Shown here: piece by piece, positions 7,333 to 13,718 of the stretch
How the letters are laid out: each line of letters starts with the position of its first letter
Numbering within the stretch: the first letter of the stretch is position 1
Assembly (NCBI GenBank): GCA_031177795.1
Contig: JAPSKG010000019.1
Location: 1 to 16,636, forward strand
Direction: 5' to 3'
Source: Domibacillus sp.
GTDB lineage: Bacteria; Bacillota; Bacilli; Bacillales; Domibacillaceae
Length of the DNA: 16,636 nt
The notes under the pieces: generated by a model
The model's input: the letters and a program-made list of their open reading frames with translations, nothing else
Told to the model about the DNA's origin: nothing
The model's database searches: none
Program-made: the position numbers and the translations under genes

Positions 7333-7629
7333 ATGAGCTTATTTTTAGGAATAGGAATTGCACTGGCGGGTTATTTTATTGGCGATGGAATGAAAAACTG
7401 GAAAAACCCTTCTGAGAAAACATTTTTTGACCATTTTAAAAAAAGAAAAAAGCCAGAATTAATGGAAGAAAAAGCAGTGCATCGTTTTATAAGCATGCCA
7501 AAAGAAGAAACAAAGGTGCTTTTTCAAAAACAAGAAGATATTCCTTCTGTTAAATTGGATGGAAAAATTTATTTTTCCAGAGCGTACTTAAAAGAATGGC
7601 TTATAAAGCAAAAATCCCATTTAAACTAA
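7333..7629 (+). CDS. Small membrane-anchored protein with excisionase-like (HTH_17-type) C-terminal tail
   Basis: A 98-residue protein I do not recognise by name. Residues 2-18 form a hydrophobic, glycine-rich membrane segment, followed by a basic stretch (FFDHFKKRKKP, 31-41) suggesting the rest is cytoplasmic. Residues 70-90, starting IPSVKLDGKIYFSRAYL, resemble the end of the MerR/excisionase winged-helix family (pattern lPavrvGgrwrirrsdLeeWL), with the recognition helix region (VLFQKQED) shortened or divergent. That suggests a DNA-binding or protein-docking tail tethered to the membrane. AAAGGAGG gives a strong start; a terminator follows directly, so it is a single-gene unit. The fold assignment is my inference from a short stretch and could be wrong. 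Confidence 0.7.
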   Translation: MSLFLGIGIALAGYFIGDGMKNWKNPSEKTFFDHFKKRKKPELMEEKAVHRFISMPKEETKVLFQKQEDIPSVKLDGKIYFSRAYLKEWLIKQKSHLN

Positions 7630-7650
7630 CGATCGAGTTTTTCAGCTTCA

Positions 7651-7696
7651 AAAAGCTTTCCTTCTTTGTTTAAAAAAGAAGGAAAGCTTTTGTTTT
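7651..7696 (+). terminator. Terminator of the 98-residue gene
   Basis: A perfect 17-bp stem (arms 7651-7667 and 7675-7691, core AAGCTTTCCTTCTT) with a short loop, followed by GTTTT. Confidence 0.88.
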
Positions 7697-7777
7697 GTCA
7701 AAACGTTTCATCTATCAGAAGCGGTGATATAAAAAAGCAGGCAGTATAAATTGCTTTTATCTGTGAAAAATAAAGAA

Positions 7778-7785
7778 AAAGGAGG
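7778..7785 (+). promoter_or_regulatory. Ribosome binding site fixing the GTG start at 7793
   Basis: AAAGGAGG ends seven bases before GTG 7793. The longer in-frame ATG at 7751 would put this site inside the coding region and has no site of its own. Confidence 0.8.
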
Positions 7786-7792
7786 ATCTAAG

Positions 7793-8188
7793 GTGGATAA
7801 AAATTTAAAGCTGGTTTTAGGAAAAGCGTTTGGTGAACTATACGAAATCCAAAAGCAACATGGTATCAATAAAGTGGATAACGGTCATATATATGGTTTA
7901 CTGCATGGATTTGAAGAAGCGTTAGACAAAGAGTTTGAAAACCTTAGTTTAATTAGCAGGGAAGAAACAGCAACCGTTTTACGATATTTTGAACCTTTTT
8001 TAAAAGTAGAAAAAGAAACAAGCGATCTTCCTTCTTACGATGAAATGCGTGAAGAAATGAAAAGTAAAGGCATTACCCCCGAGCGCTTTATTACCATACT
8101 GCGTTATTTAAATGCATGTGACCGTATCAACGTAGATGTTAATCAGGATGGGCATTTTAAATTAACAGACGAGAATGAAAAAAAATAA
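7793..8188 (+). CDS. Conserved-looking hypothetical protein, 131 residues
   Basis: I do not recognise this gene. It starts at GTG 7793 after an excellent ribosome binding site. The protein is soluble, highly charged and predicted mostly helical, with no signal peptide, membrane segment or cysteine cluster; one Cys sits at residue 104 (LNACDRINVD). The C-terminal third (ERFITILRYLNACDRINVD) could form a small winged-helix-like or scaffold unit, but no catalytic motif is seen. Codon use matches its neighbours, so it looks native. A terminator overlaps its stop codon and a separate terminator lies upstream, so it is transcribed alone. Function unknown. Confidence 0.75.
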   Translation: MDKNLKLVLGKAFGELYEIQKQHGINKVDNGHIYGLLHGFEEALDKEFENLSLISREETATVLRYFEPFLKVEKETSDLPSYDEMREEMKSKGITPERFITILRYLNACDRINVDVNQDGHFKLTDENEKK

Positions 8189-8212
8189 GCATCCTCAAGG
8201 GTGCTTATTTTC
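8182..8212 (+). terminator. Terminator overlapping the stop of the 131-residue gene
   Basis: Stem AAAATAAGCATCC / GGGTGCTTATTTT (one G-T pair) with a TCAA loop; the TAA stop lies in the 5' arm. Confidence 0.85.
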
Positions 8213-8411
8213 TATGCACAAAGTTCGGTCAATAATTCCCCCTTTTAAAACTTCCTCTCCTTTTTAAACTATTTCATTGTTTTTTCACTTTTCCGTTGTA
8301 GATTAAGTTATAAAAACTGGTAGCAATGAAAGAAAAGCTATTAGATAAATGCGCAGAGTAGCTGAAAGAAAAAAGAATACAAGGTTAACAACCGTTTTAA
8401 ATGATGTTTTT

Positions 8412-8437
8412 CCCTGTCAAATAAAACAGGGCTTTTC
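8412..8437 (+). terminator. Weak hairpin with short T-rich tail
   Basis: CCCTGT (8412-8417) pairs with ACAGGG (8426-8431) across an 8-base loop, followed by CTTTTCT. It looks like a terminator but no gene lies just upstream, so either read-through is being stopped or a small transcript ends here. Confidence 0.4.
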
Positions 8438-8579
8438 TCATTTTCCAAATTGTCAGCAGCTTTTGCGTCTTCATTTATCAAAAAATGGGTATGAATAAAA
8501 AAAAGCTTAAGCGAAAAATTGGTTTTTTTCATTGTCGGACTAAGAAAAAAAGAATGGGAAAAATCAAAAAAAAAACGCG

Positions 8580-8585
8580 TATAAT
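8580..8585 (+). promoter_or_regulatory. Possible -10 (TATAAT) upstream of the SGNH hydrolase
   Basis: Perfect TATAAT, 64 bases before the ATG, but the 17-bp upstream position is purine-rich with no -35 match. Confidence 0.3.
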
Positions 8586-8649
8586 AAACGCCTTCCAAGG
8601 TCATAATGGTGGGTATTTCACAACATGAAGGAGGAAGAAGGCAAGGAAC

Positions 8650-9453
8650 ATGAAAGCAATCGCATCAATCCTCAGTCTTATAGCAGCATGTATGGCAGGC
8701 ATTGCGATTTGGGTGTATTATCCGCAGTACCAGATTAACCAGTTGAAAGATGAAAAGCACACATTGGCAAGCGAACAGTCGGAAACGTATATTGACTATT
8801 TTCGTGATAGTGAAAAAACGGAACTCCGCCATGTGGCCCTGGGAGATTCTATTATTAAGGGTTATGGGGCAAACCCAAAAGAAAACCTGGTAAAAACCTT
8901 TTCTGAAAGCCTTGAAAAAGACATTCGAAAAAAAGTCCTTTTTCAAAATGAAGGAATCAATGAAATAACAAGCAGTGAATTAAACGCGCTTGTCCAATCA
9001 GGGAAATTCGACCGGCAAATTCAGTCCGCTGATATCATTACACTTAACATCGGCGGAAATGATATATTGCGCCTCGGTTTTGAAGAAGGTTTTTACGAAG
9101 CTATCCGTTCGTTTGATACTCTTCAAACAGAATTTAACGGAAATTTGTCTGAAATTTTAAACCGGGTTCATACATTAAATCCGGAGGCGACAGTTTTATT
9201 GCTCGAATTATACAATCCCCTTGACCAAAAAGCAGACTTATACACAGTGGCCGACAAATTTTTGCCAAAGTGGAACGTAAAGCTTTACCAGCTGGCGGAA
9301 GAACTTGACTACGCCGTTGTCGTTGACACAACGGCTGTTATAAATGGTGAACAACCGCAGAATTTATCTTATGACGGCGTTCATCCAAGCGGCCTTGGCT
9401 ACAGTGCCATTGCAGAGCAAATGCTGAATGAGCTTGAAACAAACACAAGATAA
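8650..9453 (+). CDS. Exported or membrane-anchored SGNH/GDSL-type hydrolase
   Basis: This 267-residue protein has an N-terminal hydrophobic segment (3-24), then an SGNH esterase/lipase fold. The four blocks are complete: GDSI with nucleophile S67, G102 in QNEG, N137 in NIGGND, and D242/H245 in DGVHPSG. The family cleaves esters such as acyl or acetyl groups on lipids, sugars or wall polymers; the substrate here is unknown. It resembles the extracytoplasmic hydrolases of Bacillus such as YpmR, but I am not sure of the ortholog. The N terminus is ambiguous: I11-A-A-C14 fits a lipobox, yet hydrophobic residues continue beyond C14, which favours a simple membrane anchor. The start ATG has AGAAGG eight bases upstream. 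A terminator follows, so it is monocistronic. Confidence 0.88.
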   Translation: MKAIASILSLIAACMAGIAIWVYYPQYQINQLKDEKHTLASEQSETYIDYFRDSEKTELRHVALGDSIIKGYGANPKENLVKTFSESLEKDIRKKVLFQNEGINEITSSELNALVQSGKFDRQIQSADIITLNIGGNDILRLGFEEGFYEAIRSFDTLQTEFNGNLSEILNRVHTLNPEATVLLLELYNPLDQKADLYTVADKFLPKWNVKLYQLAEELDYAVVVDTTAVINGEQPQNLSYDGVHPSGLGYSAIAEQMLNELETNTR

Positions 9454-9459
9454 GTTTCG

Positions 9460-9497
9460 AAAAAGCTGTCTCGAAATCATTGAGGGACAGCTTTTTT
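9460..9497 (+). terminator. Terminator of the SGNH hydrolase gene
   Basis: Perfect 11-bp stem AAAAAGCTGTC / GACAGCTTTTT ending in seven T. Confidence 0.9.
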
Positions 9498-9533
9498 GCA
9501 TTAAAACTATCAATTGTATTTTGCAATGCTTTT

Positions 9534-9562
9534 TTGAAATACAGCAGGCCAGCTGGTATGAT
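9534..9562 (+). promoter_or_regulatory. Strong sigma-A-type promoter of the terD-family gene
   Basis: TTGAAA (9534-9539), a 17-bp spacer, and TATGAT (9557-9562) preceded by TGG, giving an extended -10. Transcription should start near 9569, about 15 bases before the ATG, leaving just room for the ribosome site. Confidence 0.75.
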
Positions 9563-9583
9563 CAATTAAAAAGGGGGATTTAC

Positions 9584-10186
9584 ATGGGACCGAGACGATT
9601 AAAACAATCAATTAAAGTTGCCCTGGGATGGGATGGAAGCGCTTCTCTTTTTGATCTTGATTTAATGGCTATCCCCGTAGACAAAGCGAACAAAGCGCGT
9701 TCGTATGAAGATGTTGTGTTTTACAATCAGTTAACAGCTTTTGACGGAGCTATTCTATTATCAAATGACAACCAGACAGGTGCCGGCAGCGGAGATAATG
9801 AAGAGCTATATATCCAGCTGGCGATGCTTCCGTCGTACGTGGACAAAATTGTCATTGCCACAGCTTTACATCAAGCAGATCGGCGCACATTTCAAGATGT
9901 TAGCCAGGCTTTTGTTCGAATGATCAATGATGAAACAAAAGAAGAAGTCGTCCGTTATGAACTTGGCAAAGATTTTGCAAACTCGGCTGGCACTGTAATT
10001 GGAGATATACGCCGCGCTGAAACGGAAAATGGGTGGCGCATTGTGTTAACAGGAAGCGGAGCAGGTGGAAGTTTTCAATCAATTTGTTCTGAATATGGGG
10101 TAACAGAGATGCCCGATAAATTTTTTGAAAAGAAAAAAGCAGTAAATAAAATTTCACCTCTATTTATGAAAAACCGGCTTTTTTAA
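9584..10186 (+). CDS. TerD-family calcium-binding stress protein
   Basis: A 200-residue TerD-domain protein. Recognisable blocks are VALGWD (12-17), DLDLMAIPVD (24-33), EDVVFYNQL (42-50), and the calcium site with acidic NDNQTGAGSGDNEEL (61-75), followed by helix and sheet elements VDKIVIATALHQ and the closing GWRIVLTGSGAGG. TerD proteins bind Ca2+ and belong to tellurite-resistance and general stress systems; in B. subtilis several paralogs (YceCDE) sit together with a TerC protein. Here it stands alone, with its own strong promoter and no ter partners in the window. The start is set at ATG 9584 because AAGGGGGA lies just upstream; the longer frame from 9428 runs through a terminator and promoter. 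Residues after about 175 (basic, EKKKAV...) are a non-family tail. Confidence 0.9.
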   Translation: MGPRRLKQSIKVALGWDGSASLFDLDLMAIPVDKANKARSYEDVVFYNQLTAFDGAILLSNDNQTGAGSGDNEELYIQLAMLPSYVDKIVIATALHQADRRTFQDVSQAFVRMINDETKEEVVRYELGKDFANSAGTVIGDIRRAETENGWRIVLTGSGAGGSFQSICSEYGVTEMPDKFFEKKKAVNKISPLFMKNRLF

Positions 10187-10203
10187 AATGCCCCATTTTT
10201 ATA

Positions 10204-10223
10204 AAAGTAGCAAATGCTGCTTT
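10204..10223 (+). terminator. Possible weak terminator after the terD-family gene
   Basis: AAAGTAGC / GCTGCTTT (one G-T pair) with AAAT loop, but no T-run follows. It may only slow transcription. Confidence 0.25.
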
Positions 10224-10267
10224 AAAACAATGAAAAAAGGGAAAAGTGAAAAAAGAAATTTAGAATT

Positions 10268-10309
10268 TGGTTTCTCCCAAACGCAGGATCATGACGATAT
10301 TAGAAACCA
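10268..10309. repeat. 8-base inverted repeat in the ohr leader
   Basis: TGGTTTCT (10268-10275) and AGAAACCA (10302-10309) are exact inverted copies 26 bases apart; a nested TTTGG/CCAAA pair sits at the left arm. It lies 37-78 bases before the ohr ATG. It does not match the OhrR or PerR boxes that I know. Confidence 0.4.
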
Positions 10310-10345
10310 TGAAAGACAAAAACAAAAGAAAAAGGAGATTTTTTA

Positions 10346-10765
10346 ATGAAACCACTTTACGAAACTACAATTATTAATACAGGCGGACGAAATGGGGAAG
10401 TTCATTCACCTGATAATATTTTTAACCTGGATGTCGCAAAACCCGCAGCTCTTGGCGGCGAAACAACAACAGCAACAAACCCTGAGCAGCTTTTTGCCGC
10501 AGGGTACAGCGCCTGCTTTAATAGTGCATTGGAACTAATGCTTGAAAAAGGAAAAGTCAGCTATGACAGCAGCGAAGTAACGGCAACGGTTGCTCTTTAT
10601 TCTGATAAAGCAGACAACGGTTTTAAGCTTGGCGTCAAGCTTGATGTATCCATAAAAGGGGTTGACCGGGAAACAGCGGAAGAATACGCACATAAAGCAC
10701 ATGATTTTTGTCCTTACTCAAAAGCATTAAAGGGCAATGTAGATGTTGAATTAACTGTTAAGTAA
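10346..10765 (+). CDS. ohr: Organic hydroperoxide resistance protein (Ohr, OsmC superfamily)
   Basis: This 139-residue cytoplasmic thiol peroxidase reduces lipid and other organic hydroperoxides to alcohols. The catalytic pair is C57 (GYSACFNSAL) and C122 (HDFCPYSKA), with R15 in GGRNG and E47 in NPEQLF in the places of the conserved Arg and Glu that tune the reactive Cys. Length and motif order match OhrA/OhrB of Bacillus; which paralog cannot be told. AAAGGAG sits well upstream of the ATG. The glutathione peroxidase gene begins 14 bases downstream with no terminator between, so the two form an operon. No ohrR regulator gene lies in the window. Confidence 0.95.
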   Translation: MKPLYETTIINTGGRNGEVHSPDNIFNLDVAKPAALGGETTTATNPEQLFAAGYSACFNSALELMLEKGKVSYDSSEVTATVALYSDKADNGFKLGVKLDVSIKGVDRETAEEYAHKAHDFCPYSKALKGNVDVELTVK

Positions 10766-10778
10766 AAAGGAGAAGCGT

Positions 10779-11258
10779 ATGACAAGTGTTTATGATTTTA
10801 AAGTAAAAAAAGCTGACGGGGAAATAGTTTCATTAAAGCAATTTGAAGGAAAGCCGCTAATTATTGTTAATACGGCAAGCAAATGCGGATTCACGCCGCA
10901 ATTTGCCGGACTTCAAGCGCTATATGAAAAATATAAAAAAGAGGGCTTAACGGTGCTCGGATTCCCGTGTGCCCAGTTTGGCAACCAGGAATTTCAAAGT
11001 ATTGATGAAACAACAACTTTTTGCGAAGTGAATTATGGGGTGACTTTTCCCATATTTGCGAAAATTGATGTAAACGGTGAAAAAGCAGACCCGCTGTTTA
11101 CGTTTTTAACAAAAGAAAAAAAAGGGCTTCTTTCTGATAAAATCAAATGGAATTTCACTAAATTTTTAGTTGATCAAAACGGACGGGTCGTGAAGCGATA
11201 TGCTCCCCAAACCGCTCCTGAAAAATTAGAAGAAGATGTAAAGCAACTACTTTCTTGA
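10779..11258 (+). CDS. Thiol-type glutathione peroxidase (BsaA/Gpx-like)
   Basis: This 159-residue thioredoxin-fold peroxidase keeps the catalytic tetrad: C36 (NTASKCGFTPQ), Q70 (GNQE), W124 and N125 (KWNFTKF). C82 in TTFCEVNYGVTFP is the likely resolving Cys, so it probably uses thioredoxin rather than glutathione, as do related bacterial and plant enzymes. Unusual point: the signature normally written GFPCNQFGxQEPG reads GFPCAQFGNQEFQS, with Ala65 for Asn and the Pro-Gly lost. The active-site residues themselves are kept, so it should still work. It is second in an operon with ohr (13-base gap, AAAAGGAG before the ATG), and both remove organic peroxides. A strong GC-rich terminator follows. 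Confidence 0.93.
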   Translation: MTSVYDFKVKKADGEIVSLKQFEGKPLIIVNTASKCGFTPQFAGLQALYEKYKKEGLTVLGFPCAQFGNQEFQSIDETTTFCEVNYGVTFPIFAKIDVNGEKADPLFTFLTKEKKGLLSDKIKWNFTKFLVDQNGRVVKRYAPQTAPEKLEEDVKQLLS

Positions 11259-11350
11259 AAAACTTAGCAAAAAATCAGGGTTAAGCAAAAATTGTGGCTA
11301 AAAAAGATGAAAGATAAAAAAGCCTTTTCCAGGGCTCAACATAAAAGCGG

Positions 11351-11382
11351 AAAACCCGGGCGATAAGCGCCCGGGTTTTTTT
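11351..11382 (+). terminator. Strong terminator of the ohr-gpx operon
   Basis: AAAACCCGGGCG / CGCCCGGGTTTT (12 bp, perfect) with an ATAAG loop and seven T. It is the most GC-rich stem in the window. Confidence 0.95.
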
Positions 11383-11422
11383 ATGTAATCATTTATTTGG
11401 ATAATGAATAAGGTAATAGTGG

Positions 11423-11430
11423 AAAGGGTG
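11423..11430 (+). promoter_or_regulatory. asnO: Ribosome binding site deciding the asnO start
   Basis: AAAGGGTG lies six bases before ATG 11437, which places Cys directly after the initiator Met, as the glutaminase chemistry demands. In-frame ATGs at 11404 and 11431 would bury this Cys. Confidence 0.8.
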
Positions 11431-11436
11431 ATGAAC

Positions 11437-13254
11437 ATGTGCGGCATAACGGGCCTGATTCATTTTCAGCGAGAGCTGGTAAATGAAAAAGAAACGGTCA
11501 GCAAAATGGCGGCCACGCTGAAAAAGCGGGGGCCCGATGACTTTAATGTGTGGACCACACGTCATGCGGCATTCGGGCACACGCGGCTGGTCGTTGTCGA
11601 TCCGGCGGGCGGCGTTCAACCAATGACACGCGGTGCGTATACAATGGTGTATAACGGTGAGCTTTACAATACAGAAGACATTCGAAAAGAACTGCTTAAA
11701 TGCGGATATACGTTCCAGGGGCACTCTGACACAGAAGTGCTATTAACTGCATTTATTGAGTGGCGTGAAAACTGTTTAACGAAGCTGAATGGGATTTTTG
11801 CGTTTGGTGTGTGGGATGAGCAGCGCCAGGAATTGTTTATGGCCCGTGACAGACTGGGAGTAAAGCCTCTTTTTTATGCGGAAAAAAATGGTCATTTTCT
11901 ATTTGGTTCCGAGTTAAAAGCCATTCTTGCACATCCGGAGGTACAAGCAGAAATTGACCGGTCGGGATTAATGGAACTATTTGCTTTAGGCCCAGGGCGA
12001 ACACCGGGCAACGGGGTATTTAAAGGAATACATGAGCTTCGCCCAGCCCATGCACTCACACTGAAAAAAAGCGGGCTGAGTGTATGGCGGTACTGGAACG
12101 TAAAAAGTGAAGTTCATCGCCATTCTTTAAATGAAACAGCAGAGCATGTCCGGTATTTGCTTCAAGACGCTGTTCAGCGCCAGTTAACAGCAGATGTGCC
12201 CGTCTGCACGTTTTTATCAGGCGGAGTTGACTCTAGCGCCATTAGTGCATTTGCATCAGACTTTTTTGATCAGCCGCTCCACACTTATTCAATTGAGTAT
12301 GAAGACAACAGCCGTTTTTTTAAGCAAAATTTGTTTCAGCCCGGAGAAGACAGGCCATGGATTGAAAAAATGCAGAAGCACATTGGATCGGTTCATCACA
12401 CAAAAATTATTGATCATGACACGCTTGCAGTTAAATTAAAAGAGGCAATGATCGCACGCGACCTCCCTGGAATGGCCGATGTGGATTCATCTTTGTTATG
12501 GTTTTGCGAGGAAATTAAGCAAGATTTCACTGTGGGATTGTCAGGAGAATGTGCAGATGAAATATTTGGCGGATATCCCTGGTTTCACCGTGAACAGCAG
12601 GACAATGGGTTTCCATGGATTACATCAATTGAAGATAAAGCATTGCTGCTAAATGATAAATGGCGGCAAACTCTTTCGTTAAAAGAATATCTTCAGGAAA
12701 AAAGTGAGTGGCTGCGGAATGAAACCCCGCAATGTGACGGTGAAACAGCTGCGGAACAAAAGCGGAGAGAACTTTTTTACTTGAATATGGTTTCGTTTAT
12801 GACGGCACTTCTTGAACGAAAAGACCGAATGAGTATGGGGGCAGGTTTAGAAGTGCGCGTTCCATTTGCTGATCATCGGATTGTTGAATACGCTTGGAAT
12901 ATCCCCTGGGATATGAAAATGGCGGATGGTCGAGAAAAAGGAATTTTGCGAAAAGCGCTTGAGGGTGTTTTGCCGATGGAAGTGCTTTACCGGAAAAAAA
13001 GCCCTTATCCAAAAACACATCATCCTGATTACACAGCAGCTGTTTCAAGAACACTGAAAAAACTGCTGGAAACAAATTCTCCATTGCTTGAATTTTTCTC
13101 CAGGGAAAAACTCGAGGAAATGGCAAACACAGGAGGAGCATCATTTCGCGTGCCATGGTTTGGGCAGTTAATGACGGGACCGCAGCTGGTCGCTTATTTT
13201 ATCCAGGTTCACTTCTGGTTTGAAGAATATAATGTTAGATTTACTGACAAATAA
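11437..13254 (+). CDS. asnO: Glutamine-hydrolysing asparagine synthetase, AsnO type
   Basis: This 605-residue enzyme makes asparagine from aspartate, ATP and glutamine. The N-terminal class II glutaminase domain (to about 200) needs Cys2 exposed after Met removal; R50 (GHTRLVVVD), N73-G74-E75 (YNGELYN) and D98 (GHSDTEVLL) complete the glutamine site. The synthetase domain has the ATP loop SGGVDSS (261-267) and LSGECADEIFGGYPWF (from 368). The closing part (YRKKSPYPKTHHPDY, VPWFGQLMTGPQL) matches B. subtilis AsnO closely by recall, rather than AsnB or AsnH. AsnO in B. subtilis is linked to sporulation and mother-cell expression; I cannot see a convincing sigma-E promoter here. It follows a strong terminator and is followed, 60 bases on, by a small gene that may share its transcript. 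Confidence 0.94.
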   Translation: MCGITGLIHFQRELVNEKETVSKMAATLKKRGPDDFNVWTTRHAAFGHTRLVVVDPAGGVQPMTRGAYTMVYNGELYNTEDIRKELLKCGYTFQGHSDTEVLLTAFIEWRENCLTKLNGIFAFGVWDEQRQELFMARDRLGVKPLFYAEKNGHFLFGSELKAILAHPEVQAEIDRSGLMELFALGPGRTPGNGVFKGIHELRPAHALTLKKSGLSVWRYWNVKSEVHRHSLNETAEHVRYLLQDAVQRQLTADVPVCTFLSGGVDSSAISAFASDFFDQPLHTYSIEYEDNSRFFKQNLFQPGEDRPWIEKMQKHIGSVHHTKIIDHDTLAVKLKEAMIARDLPGMADVDSSLLWFCEEIKQDFTVGLSGECADEIFGGYPWFHREQQDNGFPWITSIEDKALLLNDKWRQTLSLKEYLQEKSEWLRNETPQCDGETAAEQKRRELFYLNMVSFMTALLERKDRMSMGAGLEVRVPFADHRIVEYAWNIPWDMKMADGREKGILRKALEGVLPMEVLYRKKSPYPKTHHPDYTAAVSRTLKKLLETNSPLLEFFSREKLEEMANTGGASFRVPWFGQLMTGPQLVAYFIQVHFWFEEYNVRFTDK

Positions 13255-13314
13255 GAGGTTTTTTTTTTCGGAATCTGGGAATATAAATATCAAATAAGAA
13301 AGGGGTGCTGAACA

Positions 13315-13614
13315 ATGAAAACAAACAAAATGACGTGTGTGTACAGAAACGGACATGGTGAATGGAAACAAGGCGAATTGTTTGAAGAAGAGCTGAAACT
13401 CGGCGAAGGCACTCACTTTCATATAAAGTGCAGTGAAGAATCTAAATTTTACGATATGATTTCCGACCGCTATTTGGCGGACCGAAAAGACCGGCAAAAA
13501 ACATATTACAAATTTAAAACTCCGGAAGGTGAGAAATTAGACGACCGCTTTTTCAGCGTTGCTTATATTGACCACCGGAATCAAGACATTACGTTTGATA
13601 TTCATACTGAATAA
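13315..13614 (+). CDS. Hypothetical protein, 99 residues
   Basis: I do not recognise this protein. It is small, soluble and highly charged, with a beta-rich look (alternating hydrophobic residues in TCVYRNGHGEW, THFHIKC, FFSVAYIDHR and DITFDIHTE), and residues 63-73 (KTYYKFKTPEG) could be a hairpin. There is no signal peptide or catalytic motif; Cys8 and Cys39 are the only cysteines. AAAGGGGTG lies seven bases before the ATG, so translation is well supported. It sits 60 bases after asnO with only a T10 tract and no stable hairpin between, so it may be co-transcribed with asnO. A strong terminator follows. Confidence 0.72.
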   Translation: MKTNKMTCVYRNGHGEWKQGELFEEELKLGEGTHFHIKCSEESKFYDMISDRYLADRKDRQKTYYKFKTPEGEKLDDRFFSVAYIDHRNQDITFDIHTE

Positions 13615-13628
13615 AACAAGCTGACTAC

Positions 13629-13661
13629 AAAAGACTGCTTCCTCGGAAGCAGTCTTTTTTT
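13629..13661 (+). terminator. Terminator of the 99-residue gene
   Basis: AAAAGACTGCTTCC / GGAAGCAGTCTTTT (14 bp, perfect; CTCG-type tetraloop) followed by T-run. Confidence 0.93.
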
Positions 13662-13667
13662 ATTAAA

Positions 13668-13710
13668 AACAAATAAAAACAAGCAGCTTTCCAATAAAAG
13701 CTGCTTGTTT
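13668..13710 (-). terminator. Terminator of the transglutaminase operon (minus strand)
   Basis: Perfect 14-bp stem (13677-13690 with 13697-13710; core AAGCAGCTTT) followed, on the minus strand, by TTTTTATTTG. It stops the operon that ends at 13719. Confidence 0.88.
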
Positions 13711-13718
13711 CATCATAA

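Larger units (their letters stand above)
8213..8649. other. Gene-free, AT-rich region before the SGNH hydrolase
   Basis: No ORF here is convincing: the one long minus-strand frame (8341-8604) is Phe-rich and has no useful ribosome site. It holds one hairpin (8412-8431) and a perfect TATAAT at 8580-8585 with no matching -35. It may contain an unrecognised small RNA, but I cannot support one. Confidence 0.5.

Noticed and set aside
7695..7733. cre site or sigma-B-type promoter around AAAACGTTTCA
   Set aside because: The CRE match fails at several key positions. A GTTTCA-N12-GGTGAT pairing resembles sigma-B elements only loosely.
8487..8492. GGGTAT as a sigma-B -10 (also at 8611)
   Set aside because: No GTTTAA-like -35 at the right distance before either copy.
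8341..8604. 87-residue minus-strand frame
   Set aside because: Very Phe- and Ser-rich composition from A-rich plus-strand sequence, no good ribosome site, and it runs through the hairpin at 8412-8431.
9428..9583. Longer N-terminal extension of the TerD-family protein
   Set aside because: It would run through the preceding terminator and the predicted promoter; the ATG at 9584 has a strong ribosome site.
11293..11355. Riboswitch or attenuator before asnO
   Set aside because: Pairings such as TTTTCC/GGAAAA overlapping the terminator arm are short and do not form a recognised riboswitch. The region lies at the 3' end of the gpx transcript.
11404..11436. Upstream start for asnO
   Set aside because: Class II glutaminases need Cys directly after the initiator Met; only ATG 11437 gives this.
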